From Bog-159 sp035602155 (GTDB lineage: Bacteria; Acidobacteriota; Terriglobia; Bryobacterales; Bryobacteraceae): DNA of 64,000 bases. The notes beneath the pieces are model-generated. The model did not search any database, was not told where the DNA came from, and saw only the letters and a list, made by a program, of their open reading frames with translations. Below are positions 7,895 through 16,325 of this stretch, in pieces. The position numbers were made by a program, and so were the translations under genes. The stretch is from contig DATNMW010000133.1 in the NCBI GenBank assembly GCA_035602155.1, positions 3,125 to 67,124 on the forward strand, in the 5' to 3' direction. Numbering within the stretch: the first letter of the stretch is position 1; each line of letters opens with the position of its first letter.

Positions 7895-8164
7895 ATGGCC
7901 AATCATTTTTCCGCGCTCAAGCGCGTACGGCAAGACGAAAAGCGCACCGAGTACAACCGGCAGAATAAGACTCGCCTGCGCCACCAGATCCGCGCCATGC
8001 GGCGCGCCATCACTTCCAAGGACGCTAAGGCGGCAACAGAACTCCTGCCCGCCACGTTTTCCCTCATCGATCGCTCCGCCAAGAGCGGCATCATCAAGAA
8101 GAACACCGCGGCGCGCTATAAATCCAAGCTGCACCTGCGCGTGAAGAAGCTCGCCACAGCATAG
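7895..8164 (+). CDS. rpsT: 30S ribosomal protein S20
   Basis: 89 aa, normal for bacterial S20, which binds 16S rRNA early in small-subunit assembly. The sequence is very basic: MANHFSALKRVRQDEKRTEY at the N-terminus, and SGIIKKNTAARYKSKLHLRV near the C-terminus with the conserved KGIIHKNKAARKKSRL-type motif. It is monocistronic on the plus strand and converges with holA, whose stop is only 7 bases away. The short GC hairpin in the junction (8165-8178) may end transcription for both. Confidence 0.97.
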   Translation: MANHFSALKRVRQDEKRTEYNRQNKTRLRHQIRAMRRAITSKDAKAATELLPATFSLIDRSAKSGIIKKNTAARYKSKLHLRVKKLATA

Positions 8165-8170
8165 CGGGGT

Positions 8171-9211
8171 TCACCCCGTCAACTGCAAAATAAACTGTTC
8201 CATGACAATGCGGTCGTCCGGCCGCGCGCTACGCAAGTCCCTGTCCGCCTCGAAGGTCAACTCCATCGCCCGCTCCAGTTGCGTCTTTGAGAACTTCGCC
8301 ACCGTCTGAAATACCTGTTCCGCCCGTGAACCCCACATCTGCACGCCCATCTTGGCGAAGTGTCCCTGGATCTGCTGTGGACTGCGCAAGCCCGCCTCTT
8401 TGGCCACCAGCGCCGCGCGAAACTGTGCCGACAAGAACGACAGCGCCACCGGCAAATACTCCCCGTCGCGAAATAGCGTGTCCAGGATTTCGAGCGACCG
8501 TGAACGGTCCCGCCGCCCCAGCGCGCCCACCAGCGCGAATATCGTGGTGGCACGCGCGTCCGGCGCCAACAGCCCCACATCTTCTTCGGTCACCGGCCGC
8601 CCCTGCGCGTAGAGCGCCAGCTTTTCCACTTCCACGGCGATGCGCGTCAGATCGGCGGCCAGAGCTTCCACCAGCAAGTCTACCGTTGCCGGATCGATGC
8701 TCAGACCGGCGCGCCGTGCCAGGGCTGCGGCCTCCCTGCGGGCCTCGTCCGCCGAGGCCCGCTTGAACTCCACCGGCTCCCCCACGGCTGCGTAGAACTT
8801 GCGGACGCGTTCCTGCTTCCTCTTATCGTCGCCTTCAAAATCGAAACGCGGCGCGTCGAAGACCAGCGCCACACCGGGAGTGGGATCCTTCATATATGCA
8901 GCCAGCATGTCGGTCGAACCCGCAGGACCGTCGCCATCCTCGGCATCCTCGTCGGCGCGTGTGCGCGGCAGCGCCGCTTCCGCGTTGCCGGCGAAGATCA
9001 ACCGCTCGGACGCGAACAGCGAGAGCGCGCGCGCATCGTCGATTACCTCCGCCAGCGCCGTCCCAGCCAGATCGTATTGGGTGACCGCGCTGAACGCCTT
9101 CAGCAGCGCCGCCCGCGCGCGCCCGCGGTGGTAACTCTCCGGCCCCAGGAACAAGTACGCAGGCGCGACTTGGCCGCGCTCCATGCGAATCAGAAATTGA
9201 GCCGGCGTCAT
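8171..9211 (-). CDS. holA: DNA polymerase III subunit delta
   Basis: 346 aa, the usual HolA length. HolA is the clamp-opening subunit of the replicative clamp loader. Visible features: N-terminal AYLFLGPESYHRGRARAALL (degenerate P-loop-like AAA+ start), ELAYFASERLIFAGN-type strand, the DARALSLFASERLIF block, the middle VDLLVEALAADLTRIAVEVEKLALY helix pair, and a C-terminal helical collar (LERAMELTFEADRDLRSARPDDRIVMEQFILQL). The chromosomal rpsT/holA/lptE neighbourhood is common, and lptE is the next gene upstream in the same direction. Confidence 0.93.
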   Translation of the reverse strand: MTPAQFLIRMERGQVAPAYLFLGPESYHRGRARAALLKAFSAVTQYDLAGTALAEVIDDARALSLFASERLIFAGNAEAALPRTRADEDAEDGDGPAGSTDMLAAYMKDPTPGVALVFDAPRFDFEGDDKRKQERVRKFYAAVGEPVEFKRASADEARREAAALARRAGLSIDPATVDLLVEALAADLTRIAVEVEKLALYAQGRPVTEEDVGLLAPDARATTIFALVGALGRRDRSRSLEILDTLFRDGEYLPVALSFLSAQFRAALVAKEAGLRSPQQIQGHFAKMGVQMWGSRAEQVFQTVAKFSKTQLERAMELTFEADRDLRSARPDDRIVMEQFILQLTG

Positions 9212-9230
9212 GCGCCCCGCTTGTTTCCCT

Positions 9231-9767
9231 TCAAAATTTCTCCAAAATCGAAGTCACTACGTCCCGCGCCACATCGTGCCCCAGCCGCTCGATGCCCGCC
9301 CCGCTCTCATCGAAGTACGCTTGCGGATCGACGCTGATTTCGTACCGCTCGCGCGCCTCGAACGACGGCCGCGTAAACAGCACCTTGCCCGTGGCCCGCT
9401 CGGTCAACGTGACTTTCAAATAAGCGCTGCACTGGACCACCGTCGCGCGCCCCGAGGCTTGGTCCGCGATGATCGGATAAGACGTGAAGTTCAGCACCGC
9501 GCCATCCAGCACCGCATCGGCGGTCTTCGGATCGGTCACAACTTTATAGTGCGTGCGCTCGATGAACTCGCGCGCGATATCGGCCGGCAGCCGTTGCGCC
9601 AGCTTATATTGGATCGTCCGGTTCACAAAAGGAGTGATGGCGATGGTGTGGATCGTCTGGGGCATGATGTCCGATCTGCCCGCCACACGGTACCCGCAGC
9701 CCACGGCGCACAGCGCCCATAGCGCCGCCGCCCACATTACAACGTTCATTTCCCGCATAAGACTCAT
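9231..9767 (-). CDS. lptE: LPS-assembly lipoprotein LptE
   Basis: 178 aa. LptE forms the plug of the LptD outer-membrane channel that inserts lipopolysaccharide. The N-terminus has a hydrophobic segment ending in the lipobox ALCAVGC, with lipidated Cys near residue 24. GYRVAGR follows, the usual 'CGYxxxG' LptE start, then IAITPFVNRTIQYKLAQ and the domain tail. It is placed between the Asd homologue and holA, and overlaps the Asd-like stop by 4 bases (9764-9767), so it is translationally coupled. Its presence argues for an LPS-bearing outer membrane. Confidence 0.9.
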   Translation of the reverse strand: MSLMREMNVVMWAAALWALCAVGCGYRVAGRSDIMPQTIHTIAITPFVNRTIQYKLAQRLPADIAREFIERTHYKVVTDPKTADAVLDGAVLNFTSYPIIADQASGRATVVQCSAYLKVTLTERATGKVLFTRPSFEARERYEISVDPQAYFDESGAGIERLGHDVARDVVTSILEKF

Positions 9768-10774
9768 AAGAACTGCGTCCCCACGGCCACCGCATTCTCC
9801 GCCGCCAGCCGCAGATTATCGGCCACCAGCCAGCCCCAGCAAGCTTGCGGATCGTTGCGGTCCATCGCCACCGCGCCCACCGCCACTCCGTCCAGGCCGG
9901 CCACGCCCACCGCCGAGGGCGGCTCCAGTTCGGACCGCCGCACGTCGATACGATCGTCCGCCAAAGCCGCTTCGACCGCCTCCGTTCCCGGATTTTCTTC
10001 GAACTGCACCCATAGCGACAGGCTGTACCCATGAAACACGGGCGCCTGAATCAGCCGCAGCGACGGCATGGGCGGCGGCGCGGCATGCGACCCAGCCCCG
10101 CGCGATAGTAGTGTGGCCAGATGCCTTTCGATGCGCAGTTCCGCCGACTCGAGCGTCAACGGCGCATCTTCGCCATATTGCGCCAAGATGTTGAAAGCGA
10201 GTTGGGCATCGAAAATCTTCTTCGGCATGCTTTTGAACGACAACAGGCCCACCGTCTGCTGCTGCAACTCTTCCACTCCCGACGTGCCGCGCTCGCTGGC
10301 CGGTTCGAAAATCTGTATCACCGACCGCCGCACTGGAAACCGAGCGTGCAGCCTCGGCAGCACCATGGCGATGGCGATGGCCGCGGGATGCGCGATCAAG
10401 TGTACGGCGTCTTCCGGCGCGCGGAATCCGGCGGGCTCCACAAAAGGTGCCCGAATAAACGAGCGGGGATGGTCTTCGGCGGCGTGCGTCAAATCGACGG
10501 TTCCGGGAGCATCCCCGCGCAAGTCTAGCGCGCGCAGCGTGGTTTCGGCCGATCCGGCCAGCAGCACCAGGGGCGCATCCCGCAGGGCCTGCTCCTCCAG
10601 TCCCCAAACCAGCGCCGGCTCGCCGCCTTGTTCGGTAATCGCGCCGGCCTTCTCGGGATCTTCCGAGATCAGTTTCAAATCCACGGGTATGTGGCCCACC
10701 GCGATCAGGTCGCGCAACTCGCGACCCAAAAGCGATTCGCTGCCTACCAGGGCCCAGGTATTTGTTCTAGCCAA
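9764..10774 (-). CDS. Aspartate-semialdehyde dehydrogenase homologue lacking the catalytic Cys (USG-1-like)
   Basis: 336 aa from TTG at 10774, preceded by GGAG with 7-base spacing. The TTG overlaps the pssA stop by 8 bases. A longer reading to 10840 would lie inside pssA. It begins with a Rossmann start (WALVGSESLLGRELRDLI) and carries the Asd/ArgC dimerisation domain (VIQIFEPASERGTSGVEELQQQ, FHGYSLSLWVQFEE). Where Asd has the nucleophile Cys, this protein reads LIAHPAAIAIAM, so the Cys is replaced by Ala. E. coli and Pseudomonas USG-1 proteins are known Asd relatives of unknown function. Dehydrogenase activity is therefore not expected; a structural or regulatory role is inferred. Confidence 0.85.
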   Translation of the reverse strand: MARTNTWALVGSESLLGRELRDLIAVGHIPVDLKLISEDPEKAGAITEQGGEPALVWGLEEQALRDAPLVLLAGSAETTLRALDLRGDAPGTVDLTHAAEDHPRSFIRAPFVEPAGFRAPEDAVHLIAHPAAIAIAMVLPRLHARFPVRRSVIQIFEPASERGTSGVEELQQQTVGLLSFKSMPKKIFDAQLAFNILAQYGEDAPLTLESAELRIERHLATLLSRGAGSHAAPPPMPSLRLIQAPVFHGYSLSLWVQFEENPGTEAVEAALADDRIDVRRSELEPPSAVGVAGLDGVAVGAVAMDRNDPQACWGWLVADNLRLAAENAVAVGTQFL

Positions 10775-11681
10775 CTTGACGCTCCGGAACGTTCGGCGGG
10801 GCGCCCCGCAAACGACGCCGCAACAAATGCCGCCGCACAATGCCGCCCAATCGAATCGCGATGCCGCCGCCTACATAGATGGCCGCCATAATCGGCAGTA
10901 CCACGTGGCCGTAATTCCAAATCGCAAAAACCAGCCCGCCCACCACGATCACGATTAAGGGCGTGTGCGGCTGGCGTAGGCTGAAGCCTTTGAAGCTGTA
11001 GTAACGCCAGGTACTCACCATCAGGAATCCCAGCAACCCCAACAGTCCCAGCCAGACCACCGCGATGGGCCAGTAGCCGATGGGCTCGCCGTAGAAGGCG
11101 TAAACGGTAGCCGCGACCGTGCCTGCGGCTCCCGGAATCGGCAGTCCCACGAAATATTTCCGATTCGGACGGCCGGGATTCTTTGGCATCGGATTCTTCT
11201 GGACGTTGAAGCGCGCCAGCCGCGCCGCGCCGCACACTAAGAACAAAAAAGCGACAAAATAGCCGGCCTGAAACAACTGATGTTGAAATTGTTGCGCTAG
11301 GCCGCCGCCCACGAACTGTACACCCCAGGCGAACGCCAGCACCGCTGGCGCTATACCGAAGCTGATCACATCCGCCAGCGAATCCATCTCGCGGCCGAAA
11401 TCGCTGGTGGTGTGGGTCAGGCGCGCGATCATGCCGTCCAACCCGTCGAGCAGCACAGCGATTCCGATAGCCTTCGCCGCTATCTCGAAATCTTCCGCCG
11501 CGACCGCGGCGCCCGGGCCGCCTGCGGCGGCCGACATGGCGCCGCGAAAGGAACGCAAAATTGAAAGATACCCGAGGAAAATGTTGAACGCGGTGAACAA
11601 GGTCGGCAACGCATAGGCCGCGCGGCGGGGCCGCCGATCCGGAGAGTGCCGGTCGATCAGCGGGTTCCTAAGCTTCGGCAT
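10767..11681 (-). CDS. pssA: CDP-diacylglycerol--serine O-phosphatidyltransferase
   Basis: 304 aa integral membrane enzyme. It makes phosphatidylserine from CDP-diacylglycerol and serine. The CDP-alcohol phosphotransferase signature is intact: DGLDGMIAR followed by THTTSDFGREMDSLAD (D-G-x2-A-R-x8-G-x3-D-x3-D, near residues 98-122). Several hydrophobic helices follow (YFVAFLFLVCGAARLARFN, the region around WPIAVVWLGLLGLLGFLM, IVIVVGGLVFAIW). Its start overlaps the psd stop by 14 bases. The two enzymes work in sequence, giving phosphatidylethanolamine for the envelope. Confidence 0.95.
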   Translation of the reverse strand: MPKLRNPLIDRHSPDRRPRRAAYALPTLFTAFNIFLGYLSILRSFRGAMSAAAGGPGAAVAAEDFEIAAKAIGIAVLLDGLDGMIARLTHTTSDFGREMDSLADVISFGIAPAVLAFAWGVQFVGGGLAQQFQHQLFQAGYFVAFLFLVCGAARLARFNVQKNPMPKNPGRPNRKYFVGLPIPGAAGTVAATVYAFYGEPIGYWPIAVVWLGLLGLLGFLMVSTWRYYSFKGFSLRQPHTPLIVIVVGGLVFAIWNYGHVVLPIMAAIYVGGGIAIRLGGIVRRHLLRRRLRGAPPNVPERQVG

Positions 11682-12345
11682 GCACCAGTTCCCGGGTTTC
11701 CGTCACTAGTTTTCGAGCTTCGGCCAAGTCCACTCCGGCAAAATCGCGGCGCAGCGCAATCACGCTGGAGCCTGCCGAGACTCGCGCGCCCGGCTGCACC
11801 GCGATCTCCCATTCAGGACCGAACAGCACATCCACGCGCGATCCGAATTTGATCAGGCCCACGCGTTCGCCCTTCGCCACCACGTCGCCTGCTTGCTTGT
11901 TGAATACGATGCGCCGCGCAATTAGACCGGCGATTTGCTTGAAGACCACGCAGGTGCCCTCGGCCCGCACGCTGACCACGTTCTGTTCGTTCTCGGTGGA
12001 GCATTCCTCGCGGCTGGCCACGTGAAACCTCCCCTTGCTATAGCGCACGTCTGAGATGGTGCCCCCGATCGGCGCGCGGTTCACGTGTACGTCGAAAATA
12101 TTCAGGAATATGCTGATGCGCGTATGCGTGGCGGTCTCCTGTTTCACTGCCACCACCTTGCCGTCGGCCGGGGATACCGCAACCGGCCCGGCCGGAATCG
12201 CCCGTTCGGGATCGCGGAAAAAGTAAAGACAAAAAACCGCCAGAATGAACAGCGGCAGTCCGAACCAGGGTTGCGCCAGATAGGAAACCAGCAGTCCGCC
12301 CGCGGTCAGCCCCAGCGCGTAGTAGATGCCGTCGGCGACGATCAT
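11668..12345 (-). CDS. psd: Phosphatidylserine decarboxylase proenzyme
   Basis: 225 aa, the short (PSD-A) class. It decarboxylates phosphatidylserine to phosphatidylethanolamine. An N-terminal membrane segment is followed by FFRDPERAIPAG and VSPADGKVVAV, typical of the family. The self-cleavage site is LIKFGSRVDV near residue 183, where Ser of the FGS motif becomes the pyruvoyl cofactor. ISIFLNIFDVHVNRAPIGG is the conserved substrate/active-site strand with the catalytic His. It is the first gene of the psd-pssA-asd-like-lptE-holA run. Confidence 0.95.
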   Translation of the reverse strand: MIVADGIYYALGLTAGGLLVSYLAQPWFGLPLFILAVFCLYFFRDPERAIPAGPVAVSPADGKVVAVKQETATHTRISIFLNIFDVHVNRAPIGGTISDVRYSKGRFHVASREECSTENEQNVVSVRAEGTCVVFKQIAGLIARRIVFNKQAGDVVAKGERVGLIKFGSRVDVLFGPEWEIAVQPGARVSAGSSVIALRRDFAGVDLAEARKLVTETRELVHAEA

Positions 12346-12420
12346 TCACCCCATTCTCCCACAACAATTCGCGGTGCACGCTCCCAGCGCGCCGGTTCCG
12401 CGCGGGTGTGGACACGTCCC

Positions 12421-13209
12421 TCAGTTCCGATCCAGAAAATCGAGAACCACCGGGTTCAGCCACTCCGGGCGGTCGCGAAATGTGCCATGACCGGTGCCCG
12501 GCAGGATGCAGAGTTGGGCACCCGGAATGCCATGAAAAATCGAGGCCGCTTCCTCCACGCCGGTAAAATCGCGGTCTCCGAAAACCAGGAGTACCCGCGC
12601 TTTGATGGTGGCCAGTTCCGGCCCCGAGACGCCCCAGCCAGGCGTCGACCACATCGCCCTAACCTTCTCGAAAATTGCCGGCCAATGCGCAGGTCCGTCC
12701 GGAGAAACGCGATCGTATTCCTCCCGGAACGCTTTCGGGAGAAGGTTGGGTGAAAGGTTCCGCATAGCTGTCTGCCGCTCCGGGCTGAGGGCGCCGAGTC
12801 CAACGCCTGAGACCACGACTCGCCGTACCATCTCGGGATGGGTGAAAGCCAGCCGCAGCGCGATCTGGCCGCCATCGCTGAATCCGAGCAGGTCGGCATT
12901 CCGGATTCCCCGTTGAACCAGAAACGCAAACGTATCTTCGGCCATGCCGGCATAGGACAATTCGCGTCCCGCGATATCGGCCGTATGGCCGTGGCCCATC
13001 TGCTCCAAGGCGATCACGCGATGATTGTGCGCCAGCGCGGGAATCTGCGCGGCAAACGAGAATTGAATGGTGCTCATACCGCCATGCAGGAGCACCACCG
13101 AGCGGCCCTCGCCATGCACTTCGTAGTACATCTTCAGCCCATGGACCTCGGCATATTCGCCGGCGGCAGGCCACGCCACCAGCAAACCAAACAGGGCAAC
13201 CAGACGCAT
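12421..13209 (-). CDS. Secreted alpha/beta-hydrolase
   Basis: 262 aa. A signal peptide (MRLVALFGLLVAWPAAG) precedes an alpha/beta-hydrolase domain. The oxyanion region is VVLLHGGMSTIQ. The nucleophile elbow is LLGFSDGGQIAL (G-F-S-D-G, near residue 117). The acid is FGDRDF and the catalytic His is in PGTGHGTF near the C-terminus. The whole triad is present. Substrate unknown; esterase or small-molecule hydrolase is the best guess. It stands alone, divergent from the GH39-like gene with 71 bases between them. Confidence 0.85.
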   Translation of the reverse strand: MRLVALFGLLVAWPAAGEYAEVHGLKMYYEVHGEGRSVVLLHGGMSTIQFSFAAQIPALAHNHRVIALEQMGHGHTADIAGRELSYAGMAEDTFAFLVQRGIRNADLLGFSDGGQIALRLAFTHPEMVRRVVVSGVGLGALSPERQTAMRNLSPNLLPKAFREEYDRVSPDGPAHWPAIFEKVRAMWSTPGWGVSGPELATIKARVLLVFGDRDFTGVEEAASIFHGIPGAQLCILPGTGHGTFRDRPEWLNPVVLDFLDRN

Positions 13210-13280
13210 GTTGAGAGTGTATCAAGACCCCGCTGACCAAGGCCTGTTGTTAGAATACGGGGGGTTCGGCAATCTTCGCC

Positions 13281-14774
13281 ATGCCTAGACACGTTCTTTT
13301 CCTTACCTGCGCAGCCGCCGTGCTGCCGGTCGTCCCGATTCTCGCGCAAGAACCTGAAACCATAGCCATCGACGCACGCGCCGCCGCCCGGCCCTTCCCG
13401 CACTTCTGGGAGGTCATGTTCGGATCGGGGCGCGCCAACCTCTCGTTGCGGGAATCCTACCGCCGCGACCTGGACGCCACTCGCGCCGTCACTTCCTTTC
13501 AATACGTCCGCTTCCACGCCATCCTGCACGACGAAAACGGCATCTACGATGAAGATGCGCACGGCCGCCCTGTCTATGACTTCTCGTACCTCGATCAAAT
13601 CTACGACGGCCTGCTCGACCGCCATATCCGCCCGTTCGTGGAACTGGGCTTCATGCCGCGCAAGCTGGCATCCTCGCCAACGCCGCATCCTTTCTGGTAC
13701 AAGCCATTCGTGTCGCCGCCGAACAATTACGGGCATTGGGACGATCTCATCGCGCAGTTCACGCGCCACCTGATAGCCCGCTACGGCGAGCCGGAAGTGG
13801 AGCAATGGTACTTCGAAGTCTGGAACGAGCCTAACCTGGACTTCTGGGGCGGTCAGCCAAGAGAATCGACTTACTATGAGTTATACGATCACACCGCGCG
13901 CGCCATCAAAAGCGTCAGTCCGAACTTGCGTGTCGGCGGACCTGCGACCGCGCAGGCGGCCTGGGTGGATCGTTTCAACCAACACTCGGTTGATAAGCGT
14001 TCGCCGGTGGATTTCGTGTCCACCCACGTCTATGCGAACGATCGCTCCGAAGACATCTTCGGAACGCACGAAAGCATCCCGCGCCGCGATATGGTGGGCC
14101 GCGCCGTGAAGAAGGTTTACGACCAGGTGCGTCGCTCGCCGCGTCCCGATCTGCCCATTATCTGGAGCGAGTACAACGCCAGCTATGCGAACGAAATCGC
14201 CGTCACGGACTCGCCCTTCATGGGACCCTGGCTGGCCAACAACATCCGGCTTTGCGACGGGTTGACCACGGCCATGTCTCTCTGGACCTTCTCGGATGTA
14301 TTCGAGGAACAAGGCGTGATCAAGCAGCCTTTCTACGGCGGCTATGGACTGATCGCCGAAGACGGGATTCCCAAAGCGGCCTTCAACGCTTTCCGCCTTT
14401 TGCATATGCTCGGCAACGAGCGCATTCCGGTGGCGTCCGCCGACGCGTTGGTCACCCGCGACGCCGATGGCCAGCTCACGATCGCGGTATGGAATTACGC
14501 GGCCCCCGAGGAACCCGGCTCCCCGCGCGAAGTGCGCCTGGCAATCACCGGCTTGGCTGGTCCACACCGCGCCCGTATCCAGGTCGTCGATGCGCAGCAC
14601 GGCTCGCCGCTGGCCGCCTGGGAATCCATGGGACGCCCGGCATTCCCAACCCGCCATCAGATCCAGGTTCTGCGCGATGCGGCCGCATTGCCGGAAGCCA
14701 CCGAAATGGATTTTGCCACTCTGTCCCTGACACTGCAACCGCACGCTCTGGCGCTGTTGCGGATAATCCCGTAG
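13281..14774 (+). CDS. GH39-type glycoside hydrolase (beta-xylosidase-like), secreted
   Basis: 497 aa. A signal peptide ends near ILAQ (residue 22). The TIM barrel shows the clan GH-A acid/base in YFEVWNEPNLDFWGG (Glu near 181) and the nucleophile in LPIIWSEYNASY (Glu near 298), both typical of family 39. TYLR-like strands (RFHAILHDENGIYDED; VELGFMPRKLA) also match GH39 beta-xylosidases/iduronidases. The C-terminal ~110 residues look like the small beta-sandwich seen after GH39 barrels. The likely substrate is a xyloside of plant polymers, but specificity cannot be told from sequence. Confidence 0.88.
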   Translation: MPRHVLFLTCAAAVLPVVPILAQEPETIAIDARAAARPFPHFWEVMFGSGRANLSLRESYRRDLDATRAVTSFQYVRFHAILHDENGIYDEDAHGRPVYDFSYLDQIYDGLLDRHIRPFVELGFMPRKLASSPTPHPFWYKPFVSPPNNYGHWDDLIAQFTRHLIARYGEPEVEQWYFEVWNEPNLDFWGGQPRESTYYELYDHTARAIKSVSPNLRVGGPATAQAAWVDRFNQHSVDKRSPVDFVSTHVYANDRSEDIFGTHESIPRRDMVGRAVKKVYDQVRRSPRPDLPIIWSEYNASYANEIAVTDSPFMGPWLANNIRLCDGLTTAMSLWTFSDVFEEQGVIKQPFYGGYGLIAEDGIPKAAFNAFRLLHMLGNERIPVASADALVTRDADGQLTIAVWNYAAPEEPGSPREVRLAITGLAGPHRARIQVVDAQHGSPLAAWESMGRPAFPTRHQIQVLRDAAALPEATEMDFATLSLTLQPHALALLRIIP

Positions 14775-14831
14775 TGTCTCGGAGCTGAGAGTTAATTGGA
14801 GGGTGGGCAATCTTGCCCTGGGGTCCCGGTC

Positions 14832-16199
14832 TTACGCCGGAAGAGACTCGCGCACTTTCCCTAGCAGCGTTTCCAGCTCAAATGGCTTGCTTAGCGCCGC
14901 TACCCGGGCGTACGTCCGAAATTGGGTTTGCAGCTCGGGTTCACAGATGATCAAATCCAGCGGACCGCCGGTCTTGGCCAACTCCAGCGCGTCCTCTGCC
15001 CCGCACGCCCCCAGCACGCGGTAGCCGCGCTTCTGCAGGATATTCGTCATCACCGTCCGTAAGCCTTCGTCGCGCTCTATCAGGAGGATGGCCGCGGGGC
15101 TGCCGCGGTCCGCGCGCCCGTCCGGTGCGGCAACGGATTCCGCCTGCGCCAGCGGCAGATAGATACGAAACGACGTCCCCGTTACCGGATCGCTCTGCGC
15201 CCATAAGCGGCCGCGCATCTGGTGTACGATCCCATGCACCGCGGCCAGCCCCAAGCCTCGCCTCCCATTTGGCTTGGTGGTGAAGAACGGCTCGTACAGA
15301 TGTTCCCAACTCTGGTCGTCCAGGCCGGGTCCCTCGTCGCCGACCTCCAGCACCGCGTAAGAGGCATCACCATTGCGCCGCAGGGCGGGATCGTTCGCCG
15401 GCGCGTTGCGCGTGGCGATGCGGAACCTCCCGCCATGTTCCATCGCCTCGCGCGAATTGGATGCCAGCTCCATGACGATCTGGCGCACCTGCGCTGGGTC
15501 CGCCATCACCGGCGCTACATTCGGGTCCAAGTCCCGAACAAGCTGGATGGGAAGCCCCAGCATCCGTTCGAGCGCCGGCTGCATGGCCTCCAGCAGCTTG
15601 TTGAGCTGTACTGGTCTGGTATCCAGGGTCAATTGTCCGCTGAAGGCTGATAACTCACGGGCAAGCTCACCGGCGCGATCGGCGGCCTTGCGGATCTTGT
15701 CCGGCTCCGGAAACGTGGATTGGCCGCGCCGGGCGCAGTTCGCCGGCATCTCGGCGGCGGCCCGCAATTCCCGGTCCATTTCGCTAAACTCGACGGCCAC
15801 TCGCACTGCCAGCGAGCGTTGCGCATCCCTGCGCTCGGCCATGCGCGCAACCGCGGCGGCCGTGGCGTCCCGCACCTCCAACTGGACCACCCCGGCGGAC
15901 AATTCGCCGCCACTCACCTGCAGCAAACGACGGCTCCCGTCGCCGGTATTGATCGCCATCTCGACGCCCTCGACGCGCCCGCCCGAGCGCAGGTGTTCGA
16001 AGACCTCGGCCCCCGCGCTGGCATCGTCAATCAACGGCGGCGCCCAGAAATTCCGGCCCACGACACCGCTGCGCGGGCAGGCGCACATCCGCAGGAATGC
16101 GGGGTTCGCCTCGGTCACGCAGCCCGTGGACTTCTCCAACAGCAACACCCCGGTCCGCAGATTCTCAAACGAGGCGGCGAAGATGTCGTTTTCGTTCAT
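14832..16199 (-). CDS. PAS hybrid histidine-kinase homologue with degenerate phosphorylation sites
   Basis: 455 aa from ATG 16199 (AGAGAAG upstream); a longer reading to 16313 has no support. Order: PAS (residues about 5-115, VLLLEKSTGCVTEANPAFLRM), dimerisation helices, HATPase with N box ELASNSREAMEHG, G1 VGDEGPGLDDQ and G2 GRRGLGLAAVHGIV, then a receiver-like domain. The H box reads LAVRVAVEFSEMDRELR where relatives have VAHDFNN, so the phospho-accepting His is missing. The receiver reads DLIICEPELQ where the Asp would be, although SKPFE (the Lys) is kept. ATP binding seems possible, but phosphorelay is not. Probably a signal integrator or pseudo-kinase. Confidence 0.8.
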   Translation of the reverse strand: MNENDIFAASFENLRTGVLLLEKSTGCVTEANPAFLRMCACPRSGVVGRNFWAPPLIDDASAGAEVFEHLRSGGRVEGVEMAINTGDGSRRLLQVSGGELSAGVVQLEVRDATAAAVARMAERRDAQRSLAVRVAVEFSEMDRELRAAAEMPANCARRGQSTFPEPDKIRKAADRAGELARELSAFSGQLTLDTRPVQLNKLLEAMQPALERMLGLPIQLVRDLDPNVAPVMADPAQVRQIVMELASNSREAMEHGGRFRIATRNAPANDPALRRNGDASYAVLEVGDEGPGLDDQSWEHLYEPFFTTKPNGRRGLGLAAVHGIVHQMRGRLWAQSDPVTGTSFRIYLPLAQAESVAAPDGRADRGSPAAILLIERDEGLRTVMTNILQKRGYRVLGACGAEDALELAKTGGPLDLIICEPELQTQFRTYARVAALSKPFELETLLGKVRESLPA

Positions 16200-16325
16200 G
16201 GCACTTCTCTTATAGTGTTTCACAACGGTTGGAAGAGGCTGGTAATTCGGGTACAGGGGAGAGTTTTGCAGTGGTACTGACGCGCGCGGCAAGCCAGGCC
16301 GCAGCACGCCCAAGGCCCGCCCCGC

